Shown here: piece by piece, positions 40,734-49,533 of the stretch | Layout: the number at the start of each line of letters is the position of its first letter | Numbering within the stretch: the first letter of the stretch is position 1 | From: Sva-07 sp964651825 | GTDB lineage: Bacteria; Actinomycetota; Acidimicrobiia; Acidimicrobiales; Ilumatobacteraceae | Assembly (NCBI GenBank): GCA_964651825.1 | Contig: CAZYWK010000005.1 | Span: forward strand, 1 to 64,000 | Reading direction: 5' to 3' | DNA length: 64,000 nucleotides | Position numbers and translations under genes: made by a program | The notes under the pieces: model-generated | Seen by the model: only the letters and a program-made list of their open reading frames with translations | What the model was told of the DNA's origin: nothing | Database searches by the model: none

Positions 40734-43577
40734 TCAGGCCGGTGCCGCGCTGGCGGACGTGGGCCCGCTGCGTTCGATGGCGCGTTCGTCGGTGCCGAGG
40801 TAGCTGGCGATGACGGCTGGGTTCGACCGCACCTCGCTCGGCGTGCCCTCGGCGATCACCCGTCCGAGGTCGAGGCAGTACACGCGGTCGCTGATGCCCA
40901 TGATCAGCGGCATGTCGTGCTCGATCACCAGCACCGACGCGTGCAGCTCGCGGCTGATCTCCTGGATCAGCGGCCCCGCGGCTTCGGTCTCGCGTTGGGC
41001 GAGGCCGGCGGTGGGTTCGTCGAGGCAGAGCAACCGGGCGTCGAGCGCCAACAGGCCGGCGAGCTCGACGATTCGTCGCGTGCCGGTCGACAGGTCGGAG
41101 ATGTACGCCTCGGCGTAGCGCCCGAGCCCGAGGAAGTCGATCAGCTCGTCGGCTTGGGCCCGCCGGGCGTGTTCGAGCCGGAACGTGTGCGGCAGGCAGA
41201 GGGCGGTGGACAGCAGCCCGGTGCGATGCCGCGCTTCGAGCGCCAGCTGGACGGTCTCGCGGACGGTCAGTTCGGGGAACAGCGTGGCGGCCTGGAACGT
41301 GCGGCCGAGGCCGCGGCGGGCGCGGTCGGCCCGCGAGAGCTCGGAGATCGACTCGCCCAGCAGCTCGATGCGGCCACGGCTCGGCACGAACCCGCCGACG
41401 GCGTTCATCAGCGTCGACTTGCCGGCCCCGTTCGTGCCGATCAGCCCGACGATCTCGCCGGCGCCGACCTCGATCGACACGTCGTCGACCGCCCGGTTGC
41501 CGTCGAAGTTGACGCTGACGCCCACTGTCCGCAGCGCGGGTACCCCGGCCGGCAGATCGGTGGGCGCTGGCCGGCCGAGCGAGGTCGGCAGCTCACGTGC
41601 CTGCTTCACCGGCACGTGGTCGGTGCGGCTGGCCAGCCAGTCGAACAGCGCATCGCGAGCCCCGTGCGCGAGCTGCACCAGCCCGCCGGGGAAGTAGAGC
41701 AGCAGCACGAGCAGGCCGACGCTGGAGCTGAGCAGCGGCACGATGTCGTTGCCGGGGAAGAACGTCGGCAGCCCGATCACCCACAGCGCGCCCAGGATCG
41801 GTCCGACGACCGAACCGAGCCCGCCGATCACCACGATCGACACGAGCACGAGCGAGTCGTTCACGGTGAAGAAGCGATCGAGCGGGATCGTCTGGAGGGC
41901 GAGGCCGAGCAGCGCCCCACCGAGCGCCGCGATGCCGCCGGCCAGTGCGAACGCCGACAGCTTCACCCGCGCCGCCTTGACCGTGTAGGCGGACGCCCCG
42001 TCGGGGTTGTCGCGCACTCCGATCGTGGTGCGCCCGACGCCGGACCGGCGCAGGCGCGCCACCACCACGGTGACCACGGCGAGCACGCCGAGCACCACGT
42101 AGTAGAAGGTGCGCTGGTCGGTGATGTCGAGCCCGAACAAGGTGTCGCGCAGGAACGGCACCGAGCGGCCGTAGCCGCCGTTGAGGATGGGCCGGTTGTA
42201 CAGGTACTGCGTGGCGGCGAGGCCGAACGCGAACGTGCTCACCGCCAGCAGCAGTCCCTGGGCGCGCAGCGCGCTCAGCCCCACGAGCGTGGCGATCCCG
42301 GCCGTGACCAGTACGGCGAGCATGATCGAGACCCCGGTCGGCAGCGGGTCGATCCCCGCCCGCAGGAACCGGGTGTCGCCCCAGCCGATGTCGAAGTTCA
42401 TGCCGCGGGAGAAGCCGGCGGCGAGGAACGCGCCGATGCCGGCGAAGGCCATCTGGCCGAGCGACAGCTGGCCCGCCCATCCGGTGAGGATGGTCAACGA
42501 CATGCCGCACAGCGCGAACACCATGATCGTCGTGTACAGCAGGTGCCGCGACGACTGCGTGATCACGACTGGCAGGACGATCGCGGCGATCCCCATCAGC
42601 ACGAGCCCGCTCTTGTCGAACTGGCGCACCCACCACCGGTCGCGGAGTTGTGGCGGGATCGGTCGGCGTTTCGGGGCGAACGAGAACGTCTGGGTCTCGC
42701 GGGGTGCGTTGCGGCTCTGGAAGTAGACGGCTACGAGCACGGCGATCAGGAGGAGGAAGTCGATCAGGCCGGACTGGGTGATGAAGTTGAACCCGATCAG
42801 CGCCTGGAGCACGCCGATCGCCACGCCGGCCCCGAAGGCACGGGGGAACGACACCATGCCGGCGATGACCGCCGCCGCCAGCGCCCGCACCAGGGTGCTC
42901 GGGCCGAGCTGGGCGAGGCCCGATGTCGAGCCGGATTGGGCCGCCATGAGCGAGATCGACAGGGTCGACAGCCCGCCCGCCACCGCCCAGACGAACAACG
43001 ACACCCGCTTCGGGCTGACCCCGGCGAGGCGGGCCAGGTCGGGGTTCTCCGCCGACGCCTTGACGCTCTTGCCGAACACCGTCGTGTTCAAGAAGTAGGC
43101 CAGTGCCACGGCCACCACGGGCACCACCAGCAGGATGCTGATCTGCGGGCCGGTGATCCGGATTCCGGCGATCGTGTAGGTCGCGCCGATCGCCGTCGGG
43201 AAGCGGGCCCCCGGCACGTCGACGTCGGGGTAGGCGATGAGGATCACCTGCGACAGCTGGGCGACGCCGATCGTCGCGACGAGCACGATCACCCGCGGCG
43301 CGGTGAACAGCCGGCGGATCACCGTGAGCTCGATGATCGCGCCGTACAACACACCGACGGCGAGCGCGACGATCACGCCGAGCCAGTAGGGCATGTTGTA
43401 TTGCACGACCATCAGCACGTAGATGCCGGCACCGACGAGGCCCATGTTGCCGACCGCGAAGTTGATGACCCGCGTCGCCCGATAGACGAGCACGATCCCC
43501 ATCGCCAGCAGGCCGAACACGAAGCCGGACGTGAACCCGTCGAAGATCAGTTGGCGGGTGAACCAAGCAGCGAGCAC
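40734..43577 (-). CDS. Fused branched-chain-type ABC importer: LivH-LivM-LivG in one chain
   Basis: A 947-residue polypeptide. Residues 1-290 are a LivH-type permease (GLLAMGIVLVYRATRVINFA), about 320-640 a LivM-type permease (GWAGQLSLGQMAFAGIGAF), and about 675-930 a LivG-type ATPase. The ATPase has Walker A GTNGAGKS and Walker B LLCLDEPTAGL, with an atypical signature LSTGTRRIVELA in place of LSGGQ. GTG 43577 is separated from the MFS-LivF stop by 1 nt. With the upstream gene it supplies all four membrane/ATPase parts of a HAAT importer in two chains. The substrate is not inferable; the family takes amino acids, short amides and aromatic acids. Confidence 0.93.
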   Translation of the reverse strand: MLAAWFTRQLIFDGFTSGFVFGLLAMGIVLVYRATRVINFAVGNMGLVGAGIYVLMVVQYNMPYWLGVIVALAVGVLYGAIIELTVIRRLFTAPRVIVLVATIGVAQLSQVILIAYPDVDVPGARFPTAIGATYTIAGIRITGPQISILLVVPVVAVALAYFLNTTVFGKSVKASAENPDLARLAGVSPKRVSLFVWAVAGGLSTLSISLMAAQSGSTSGLAQLGPSTLVRALAAAVIAGMVSFPRAFGAGVAIGVLQALIGFNFITQSGLIDFLLLIAVLVAVYFQSRNAPRETQTFSFAPKRRPIPPQLRDRWWVRQFDKSGLVLMGIAAIVLPVVITQSSRHLLYTTIMVFALCGMSLTILTGWAGQLSLGQMAFAGIGAFLAAGFSRGMNFDIGWGDTRFLRAGIDPLPTGVSIMLAVLVTAGIATLVGLSALRAQGLLLAVSTFAFGLAATQYLYNRPILNGGYGRSVPFLRDTLFGLDITDQRTFYYVVLGVLAVVTVVVARLRRSGVGRTTIGVRDNPDGASAYTVKAARVKLSAFALAGGIAALGGALLGLALQTIPLDRFFTVNDSLVLVSIVVIGGLGSVVGPILGALWVIGLPTFFPGNDIVPLLSSSVGLLVLLLYFPGGLVQLAHGARDALFDWLASRTDHVPVKQARELPTSLGRPAPTDLPAGVPALRTVGVSVNFDGNRAVDDVSIEVGAGEIVGLIGTNGAGKSTLMNAVGGFVPSRGRIELLGESISELSRADRARRGLGRTFQAATLFPELTVRETVQLALEARHRTGLLSTALCLPHTFRLEHARRAQADELIDFLGLGRYAEAYISDLSTGTRRIVELAGLLALDARLLCLDEPTAGLAQRETEAAGPLIQEISRELHASVLVIEHDMPLIMGISDRVYCLDLGRVIAEGTPSEVRSNPAVIASYLGTDERAIERSGPTSASAAPA

Positions 43578-43578
43578 G

Positions 43579-45801
43579 TCAGCCGCCCTCCGTCCCCAGG
43601 AACACGGCTCGCACGAGGTCGTCACGGTCGCGCAGATCCTCGGCGCGGCCTTCGAAGCGGACCTGACCCTTCTCCATGAACACGGCCCGGTCGGCGATCG
43701 CCAGCGCCACGTTCAGCGACTGCTCGACGATCACGATCGTCATCCCCTCCGCCTTCAGCCGCTCGACGATCTTCAACAGCTCCTGCACGACCACGGGGGA
43801 GAGGCCGAGCGACAGTTCGTCGATCAGCAGTACGTCGGGGTCGTGCAACAGCGTGATCGCCAGTGCCAGCATCTGTTGCTGGCCGCCCGACATCGACCCG
43901 GCCATCTGGTCGTGCCGGCTGGCGAGGTCGGGGAACAGGTCGAGCACCCGCGCGATGCGGGCGTCGCGATCGGCGGTGTCGGCGCGGTAGATGTAGGCGC
44001 CGATCTCGAGGTTCTCGCGTACCGTCATGCGCGGGAACACGCCCTTGCCGCCAGGGAGCAGGCGGATCCCGTAGTGCACGCGCTGCTCGGGGGCGACGTA
44101 GGTGATCGGCGCGCCGTGGAGGCGCACGTTGCCGCGCGACGGCGTGCCCAGCCCGGCGATCGCCCGCAGGATGGTGGACTTCCCTGCGCCGTTCGTTCCG
44201 AGCAGCGCGAGGACCTCGCCCTTCTGTACCTCGAAGCTCACGTCGAACAGCACCTGAACGGGCCCGTAGTAGAAGTCGATGTCGGACACCTGGATCGCCG
44301 GCACGTGGTCGGGGTCGACCTGCTGGCGCTCGTGTTCGGCCAGGTCGTCACGGAGCTCGGCGACGACGAGCGACATGTCCTTCTTGATCGAGCTCGCACC
44401 ACGCATCACGAGCAGCCCACCGATGATCGTGCTCGGCACGCTCAACAGCAGGGTCGCGGCCCGCGGACCCAGCGCGTTGGTGAAGAACGCGGCCAGCAGG
44501 GCGCCGCCGGTTGCGCCGATGAAGAACACGTAGATCGCCCCGAGCGCCGAGCCCATGCCGCGCAGCCGGTAGGGCACCACCGCCTGGAGCACCGGGCTGA
44601 CCATCGTGAACGCGGTGATGAGGAGGATGGCCGGGATCACCCCCACCGCGGTGAACAGGGTGGCGTTCGGCATGAAGTACTGGATCGGCAGCAGCACGCC
44701 CACCGGCGCGATCAGCAGGCCGAGGAGGCGCAGCGCTTTGGCCGGATCGCGGCGGAACAGCGCGTCGTAGCGCTTGGCGGTGAACGGCAGCACGCACAGC
44801 ACGCCGAGGCCGTTGACCGAGCCGATCACGCCGCGGCCGAACGCCTCCAACTCGAAGTGGTCCTCGAGGAAGAGGTTCTGGAGCACCGGGCCGGTGAACA
44901 ACCCGAAGCCCAACGCGGCGAAGGCGAGCAGCATCGTCTTGTACGTGCGGATCTTGTTGAGCCGGGCGAACGCGGCCTCGATCGAGATCGGGGCCTGCTT
45001 GGTGTCGGTGATCACCTCGCCCAGCACGTCGAGCTTCTCGAACTGGCCGCGTGGCGGCTCGGGGATGCGGAACGCGAGGATCGCCAGCGGGATCGCCGGG
45101 ATGCCGAGCAGGAAGTAGGCCCAGCGCCAGCCGTCGTCGCCGCCGGCGAGCGCGGCGATGCCGCCGACCAGCACCGGGCTCAACACGCCAGCCAACCGGG
45201 CCGCGCCCGTGATCGACGCGCTGACCCGCCCGCGAATGCCGATCGGGTAGGTGTCGGCGATCAGCGAGCCCTGCACCGGGATGTTGTTCGACTTCGTGAT
45301 CCCCACGCCGAACCGGGCCCAGAACAGCGCGAAGGCGTTCACCGCCAGCCCGCACGAGAACACCATCAGCGAGAAGAAGGCGGTCGCCCACCCGATCACC
45401 GGCCCGCGCCGGTATCGATCGGCGAGCCAGCCCATCGGCAGCGCGCCCAGCACGATGAACGCGCCCGACGCGGCGCTGATGAACACGATCGTGCCGTCGC
45501 TGACACCCAGGCTGTCGCGGATGTCCGGCGCGAGCACCGACAGCACGGCGTTCTCCAGCTCGTCGACCGACTGGATCAACAGGAGCATCACGAACGTGAA
45601 GACGCCGCCGACCTTCACGCCCTCCTTGAGGGTGAGCTGTTCGCCGCCGACCCCTGGGAGGAGGTCGTCGGCGAACAGCGCTTCTCGCTCGTCCTCGAGC
45701 TGCTGCTCGCGACGCTCGGCTTCGGCCTCGAGCATGGTGCGGGCCAGCCCGGCCACCGGTTGGGTGGCGGGCTGGGCCGGCTCGCGTTCCGACGTGCTCA
45801 T
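43579..45801 (-). CDS. MFS transporter fused to a LivF-type ABC ATPase
   Basis: A 740-residue protein. After a charged N-terminal helix, residues 60-480 form a 12-helix MFS domain with GWLADRYRRGPVIGW as the signature loop. Residues about 505-735 are a LivF-type ATPase: Walker A LLGTNGAGKST, signature MSGGQQQMLALA, Walker B VLLIDELSLGLSP, switch His region. The frame is open across the junction. In this position LivF is normally a separate 235-residue protein. It is 40 nt after the binding protein and 1 nt before LivHMG, so MFS, permeases and ATPases should be made together. Confidence 0.92.
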   Translation of the reverse strand: MSTSEREPAQPATQPVAGLARTMLEAEAERREQQLEDEREALFADDLLPGVGGEQLTLKEGVKVGGVFTFVMLLLIQSVDELENAVLSVLAPDIRDSLGVSDGTIVFISAASGAFIVLGALPMGWLADRYRRGPVIGWATAFFSLMVFSCGLAVNAFALFWARFGVGITKSNNIPVQGSLIADTYPIGIRGRVSASITGAARLAGVLSPVLVGGIAALAGGDDGWRWAYFLLGIPAIPLAILAFRIPEPPRGQFEKLDVLGEVITDTKQAPISIEAAFARLNKIRTYKTMLLAFAALGFGLFTGPVLQNLFLEDHFELEAFGRGVIGSVNGLGVLCVLPFTAKRYDALFRRDPAKALRLLGLLIAPVGVLLPIQYFMPNATLFTAVGVIPAILLITAFTMVSPVLQAVVPYRLRGMGSALGAIYVFFIGATGGALLAAFFTNALGPRAATLLLSVPSTIIGGLLVMRGASSIKKDMSLVVAELRDDLAEHERQQVDPDHVPAIQVSDIDFYYGPVQVLFDVSFEVQKGEVLALLGTNGAGKSTILRAIAGLGTPSRGNVRLHGAPITYVAPEQRVHYGIRLLPGGKGVFPRMTVRENLEIGAYIYRADTADRDARIARVLDLFPDLASRHDQMAGSMSGGQQQMLALAITLLHDPDVLLIDELSLGLSPVVVQELLKIVERLKAEGMTIVIVEQSLNVALAIADRAVFMEKGQVRFEGRAEDLRDRDDLVRAVFLGTEGG

Positions 45802-45841
45802 GCGGGCACACTCACGGCCGACGGCAAGGACATCGAGCTGG

Positions 45842-47299
45842 TCAGCCCTCGTCCATCACCATGTTCCTGATCGCCGCGTCCCAGGCGAAGATGTAGGCGG
45901 TGGGGTCGCCGTCGCCGGCCGGGAACGGCCCGTAGGTCCGCTCGGTCGGATCACCGGGGATCGTGATCTGCAACCCGTCGATGGCAGCTTCGAACGTGCC
46001 GTAGTTCAGGTTCTCACCTGCGCGGGTCAGCAGCGCCTGCGCCAGCCAGATGTCGGGGCAGGCCTGGAACGCGGCCTGGTACGGCTGGTTCGAAGTGTCC
46101 TCGGCGTCGAACTGGGCGGGCGACGGGACCTCGACGCCGTGCGCGGCCAGGATCTCGACGCACTCCTGCAAGGTGGCCTCGTCGAACCGCGCCTGGTCGG
46201 GCCCGTAGCCGCCGCCGGCCAGGGACCCTTCGAGGATGGAGGTGTCGGTGGTATCGGCGCTGGTCCAGAACGCGCGCGGGGCGTTGAACTCGGTGAACAG
46301 CAGCGTCGGCCGGTACGAGGTGTCGTTGGCCATGACCGTCATCCAGTTCGGCGAGCCGATGCCGACCATCAGCATCGTGTCGACGTTGGCGGCCTTGAAG
46401 CGTTCGGCGATCAGCCGCACGCTGTTCTCCATCGCCGGCGTGTCGTCGGTCGGGGCGTCCATGATGCCGACCTCGACCGGCTCGATGCCGAGCTCGTCGA
46501 GCTTCGGCTTGACCACACCCTCGTAGTCGGGCTCGTCGGCGGCCGCGAAGTACACGCCCACGGTGCCGTCGAGGTCGCCGCGGTCGAAGAACTTCTCCGT
46601 CACGACGGCCTGCTGGTCGTTGTCGGCGAGCCAGGTGACCCACGGCGCCTGGGCGCGCGGGGCGAGCTCGGGTGTCATTCCGCCGCCGATGACGGCGGTG
46701 CGGTGCACCTCGAGCGGGCACATCGTCGCGTCGTTGAGGAAGAACCCGGTCACGAGGAACACGTCCTCGTCCTCGGTGAGCTTGAGGCACGCCGCCTCGG
46801 CGCCGGCCGCGTTCGTCGGGTCGATCGGAGCGAACACGGCTTCGAGCTGGCGGCCGTTGATGCCGCCGTTGTCGTTGATCTCGTCGACGAGGGCCTGGTA
46901 CACGTCCTGGTGCGGGCCGAGGTCGTAGTCGAGGCCCACCGCCTTGAGCGCCTCGGTGTCGACGTAGGTGACACCGATCTTGATCGTGTCGTCGGTGACG
47001 CCCGGGGCGTCGCCGGTGAGCGACTGATCGACGACGTCGGAGTCAGGCGCCTGGGTGTCGGCGGTGGTGTCGGCCGTCGTGTCGGCCGTGGTGTCCTCGG
47101 TCGTGTCCGCCGTGGTGTCCGCGGGAGCGTCGGTGGTGACCGGATCCGTCGCGGCCGTCGTGGCCGCGGGTGCGGCCGTCGTGGCGGACGAGTCGTCGCT
47201 GCCCGAGTTGCAGGCGCCGAGCAGGCCGGCGGCGATGAGCGCCCCGGCTGCGAAGGTCGCTCGACGCGACCGCACTCGCTTGGTGGTCGTGTGCTTCAT
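45842..47299 (-). CDS. ABC transporter substrate-binding lipoprotein (LivJ-type)
   Basis: A 485-residue lipoprotein with lipobox GLLGAC, a long Thr/Asp/Ala linker with repeated TTADTT units, and a type I periplasmic-binding fold starting TIKIGVTYVDTEAL. It is strongly similar along its length to the orphan at 6303-7748. ATG 47299 follows a GGGG-rich stretch. It is the first gene of the importer operon and surely the cognate binding protein. Confidence 0.94.
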   Translation of the reverse strand: MKHTTTKRVRSRRATFAAGALIAAGLLGACNSGSDDSSATTAAPAATTAATDPVTTDAPADTTADTTEDTTADTTADTTADTQAPDSDVVDQSLTGDAPGVTDDTIKIGVTYVDTEALKAVGLDYDLGPHQDVYQALVDEINDNGGINGRQLEAVFAPIDPTNAAGAEAACLKLTEDEDVFLVTGFFLNDATMCPLEVHRTAVIGGGMTPELAPRAQAPWVTWLADNDQQAVVTEKFFDRGDLDGTVGVYFAAADEPDYEGVVKPKLDELGIEPVEVGIMDAPTDDTPAMENSVRLIAERFKAANVDTMLMVGIGSPNWMTVMANDTSYRPTLLFTEFNAPRAFWTSADTTDTSILEGSLAGGGYGPDQARFDEATLQECVEILAAHGVEVPSPAQFDAEDTSNQPYQAAFQACPDIWLAQALLTRAGENLNYGTFEAAIDGLQITIPGDPTERTYGPFPAGDGDPTAYIFAWDAAIRNMVMDEG

Positions 47300-47312
47300 G
47301 TGGTGTCCCCCT

Positions 47313-47357
47313 GCTGGTGTTCGGTTGGTTGGTGTCCGGTGGGCTGGTGTTCGGTGA
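47313..47357. repeat. Three tandem 15-bp units in the SBP leader
   Basis: Units GCTGGTGTTCGGTTG, GTTGGTGTCCGGTGG and GCTGGTGTTCGGTGA follow one another in the 77-bp gap between the hydrolase stop and the binding-protein start. Possibly slippage-derived, or binding sites. Confidence 0.55.
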
Positions 47358-47376
47358 CTGGCTGAATCGATCGAGT

Positions 47377-49416
47377 TCACGTCACGACCACGCGGACGCG
47401 GCCGAGGTTCTGGATGCGACCGTGCGGTGAGGTCAGGCTGCCCGAGCGGTGGTTGGTGACCCGGATCGCCGGGAAGTAGGTGCCCGGTTCGGTGAACACA
47501 TGTGTCGTACTGAGCGTTGCACTCGTGGCCGACCCGTCGAGCCAGTCCGAGCGCAGCGGGTACTCGCCGGTGCCCTCGAAGTCCCATTCGGCGTCGACGA
47601 TCGTGCCGGCGCTGGTCGGCACCACGATCGAGGCGACGAAGCCCACCTCGTCGCCCACGTTGACGTCGGCCCGCTCGCCGCCGTTGACGGTCAGATCGAC
47701 GACGGCCTGCACGCCGCGCCGTTCCTTCGCCGTCGGCGGGATCGTGATCTGTCCATCGGCGAGCTCGTAGGCGGTGCTGGCCGGTGGGGCGATGCCGTGC
47801 TCGACCCATGCCGCCAGATCGCGCAGCGCGTGCTGGAGCACGCCGAGGTAGTTGACCATGCGCGTCTTGCGCGCCGGAGTCGTGTCGGGCATCACGAGTC
47901 CGGCGATCGGCTCGGCACTCGTGTGCATCGCGTGGTCGACGAACCAGAGCCGGTAGTGGTCGTCGAGCCGGTCGCCGAGGTGCTGCTCGATCAGGTCGCG
48001 ATACCACGCGGCCATGTACGGGAAGGCCGCCTCGTCCATCATCGTCTGGACGGCGATCATCTTGCCGCCGAAGCGCCCGCTCTGGATGGACCCGGCCCCC
48101 TGGAAGGCCATGCGCGGCCCGATCAGGTTCTGGCGTTGCGGATAGATGGGTTGCCCGGCCGCGGTGAACTGATCCCACACGCGGAAGTCGGGATGCACCT
48201 GATGGCGGTGCAGGGTCTGGAAGGCGAGGTACACCGAATTGTCGATCGCCACCTCGTCGCCGTCGTGCACGGAGCCGGACGCTTCGAAGTGGGCCTCGCC
48301 GACACCGGTGATGATGATGTCGTCGACGACACCGACCACGTACATCTTGAGCCCGGTGGCCGGCCCGGTCGTGATCTCGATGGTGGAGCCGAGCACATAC
48401 CCCTCGGGTGGCTCCGCGACGCGCAGGGCGGCGGGGATCTCGTTCGACGTCGTCCCTCGTGGCATCGCCATCGGCATCGGCAGTCCGAGCTCAGCTGCTC
48501 GCTCCCCGAACAGCACTTCGGTGATCGTGGTGGTGTGCTGGACGCGGGCGCGGGCCAGCGATTCGGGGGCGTCGTGGCCCAGGTAGCCCGGCACCGTCCA
48601 GAAGTCGTCGAAGTAGGTGGGGTCGTTGCGCACCACGTTGTCGGCGAGCACCGACCACACCCCCGTGTAGCCACGGGCGACGCGTTCGACGTCGAACCAG
48701 GACCGCGGCGGGCACCCCATCTTCGTGACCTCGGCGAGCGCCTCGCGCTGTTCCACGGTCAGCCCGGCGTACATGTCGCCGCTGCCGCCCGGTTCGATGG
48801 CGTCGATGATGTCCGGGAACTTGTCCCACAGCAGCCGTATCGCGTGCGCCTGCACGGAGAACACGTACGGCATGCTCATCGGCGTCGGGCCGACGAAGGG
48901 CACCGCGCCGTCCCACACGTCGGTGGTGTTCTCGAAGCAGGAGATCGTCTTGAAGGCGCCGCCGCTGCCGCCGTACACGTAGCCGTACGGGCGGTGCTCG
49001 CCGTACATCTCGGCGGCGAGCACCCGCGAGTAGCGGGCCACCGCCGCGCTGGCGCGGTAGCCGGCCATCGTCGAGTCCTCGCCGGGGAACGGGTTCGCCC
49101 GTCCGAGGTTCGACTCGACGAGGTAGGCGCCGCTGTCGACCGCGAACCCGATCGATCCGGCCGTGCCGTACAGCACCCCGATCGTGGCCGCGAACTCGAT
49201 GCCCGACATCGGCAGGACCGGATGGAAGAAGCGGCCCTCGTACTGCTCGGCCGGCGGGAAGTACATCGAGAACCGTGTGTCGCCATCGGCGAACCCGCCG
49301 TGGACGTAACGGTGGCGTACCGGCGCGTCGCGCCATTCGTCGACGTCGATGAACGGCGCGCCGAACGACGCGTCCTTCGAGCTGTTCGGTGCCGACTGCA
49401 CCGCCGGTCCGGTCAT
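47377..49416 (-). CDS. Large alpha/beta-hydrolase-like protein with C-terminal PKD-like domain
   Basis: A 679-residue protein. YGYVYGGSGGAFKTISCFEN has the nucleophile-elbow pattern GGSGG and begins the hydrolase core; a likely late His lies in FVDHAMHTSAEP. After about residue 570 a PKD/Ig-like module follows (VDAEWDFEGTGEYPLRSD, THVFTEPGTYFPAIRVTNHR). No signal peptide is visible, which is odd for a PKD protein. ATG 49416 has a GAGGGGG ribosome binding site. Catalysis is probable but the substrate is unknown; tannase/feruloyl-esterase-like families are the nearest guess. Confidence 0.75.
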   Translation of the reverse strand: MTGPAVQSAPNSSKDASFGAPFIDVDEWRDAPVRHRYVHGGFADGDTRFSMYFPPAEQYEGRFFHPVLPMSGIEFAATIGVLYGTAGSIGFAVDSGAYLVESNLGRANPFPGEDSTMAGYRASAAVARYSRVLAAEMYGEHRPYGYVYGGSGGAFKTISCFENTTDVWDGAVPFVGPTPMSMPYVFSVQAHAIRLLWDKFPDIIDAIEPGGSGDMYAGLTVEQREALAEVTKMGCPPRSWFDVERVARGYTGVWSVLADNVVRNDPTYFDDFWTVPGYLGHDAPESLARARVQHTTTITEVLFGERAAELGLPMPMAMPRGTTSNEIPAALRVAEPPEGYVLGSTIEITTGPATGLKMYVVGVVDDIIITGVGEAHFEASGSVHDGDEVAIDNSVYLAFQTLHRHQVHPDFRVWDQFTAAGQPIYPQRQNLIGPRMAFQGAGSIQSGRFGGKMIAVQTMMDEAAFPYMAAWYRDLIEQHLGDRLDDHYRLWFVDHAMHTSAEPIAGLVMPDTTPARKTRMVNYLGVLQHALRDLAAWVEHGIAPPASTAYELADGQITIPPTAKERRGVQAVVDLTVNGGERADVNVGDEVGFVASIVVPTSAGTIVDAEWDFEGTGEYPLRSDWLDGSATSATLSTTHVFTEPGTYFPAIRVTNHRSGSLTSPHGRIQNLGRVRVVVT

Positions 49417-49460
49417 CGCGTGCCCCCTCTGTCGTCCCCCGGTGGACCCCCCCACCCGGT

Positions 49461-49477
49461 GCTATACGTTGTATAGC
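49461..49477. promoter_or_regulatory. Near-perfect palindrome upstream of the PKD hydrolase
   Basis: GCTATACGTTGTATAGC is a 7-bp inverted repeat around GTT. It contains -10-like TATA sequences and lies 45 bp before ATG 49416. Probable operator; the P450 stop is at 49534. Confidence 0.6.
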
Positions 49478-49533
49478 GGTCTGGTCAGTGCTTCATCCAG
49501 TCATTCGCTCGCCCTCGACCCACTGAGCGGGAC

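Noticed and set aside
40653..43679. A 1008-codon plus-strand frame opposite the LivHMG fusion
   Set aside because: It is His/Gln/Arg/Glu-rich with no recognisable fold and mirrors the third-codon GC bias of the real gene on the other strand.
47050..47360. Short repeats near the binding-protein start as a CRISPR array
   Set aside because: The 12-bp repeats encode the Thr/Asp linker and the 15-bp units lack unique spacers; no cas genes are present.
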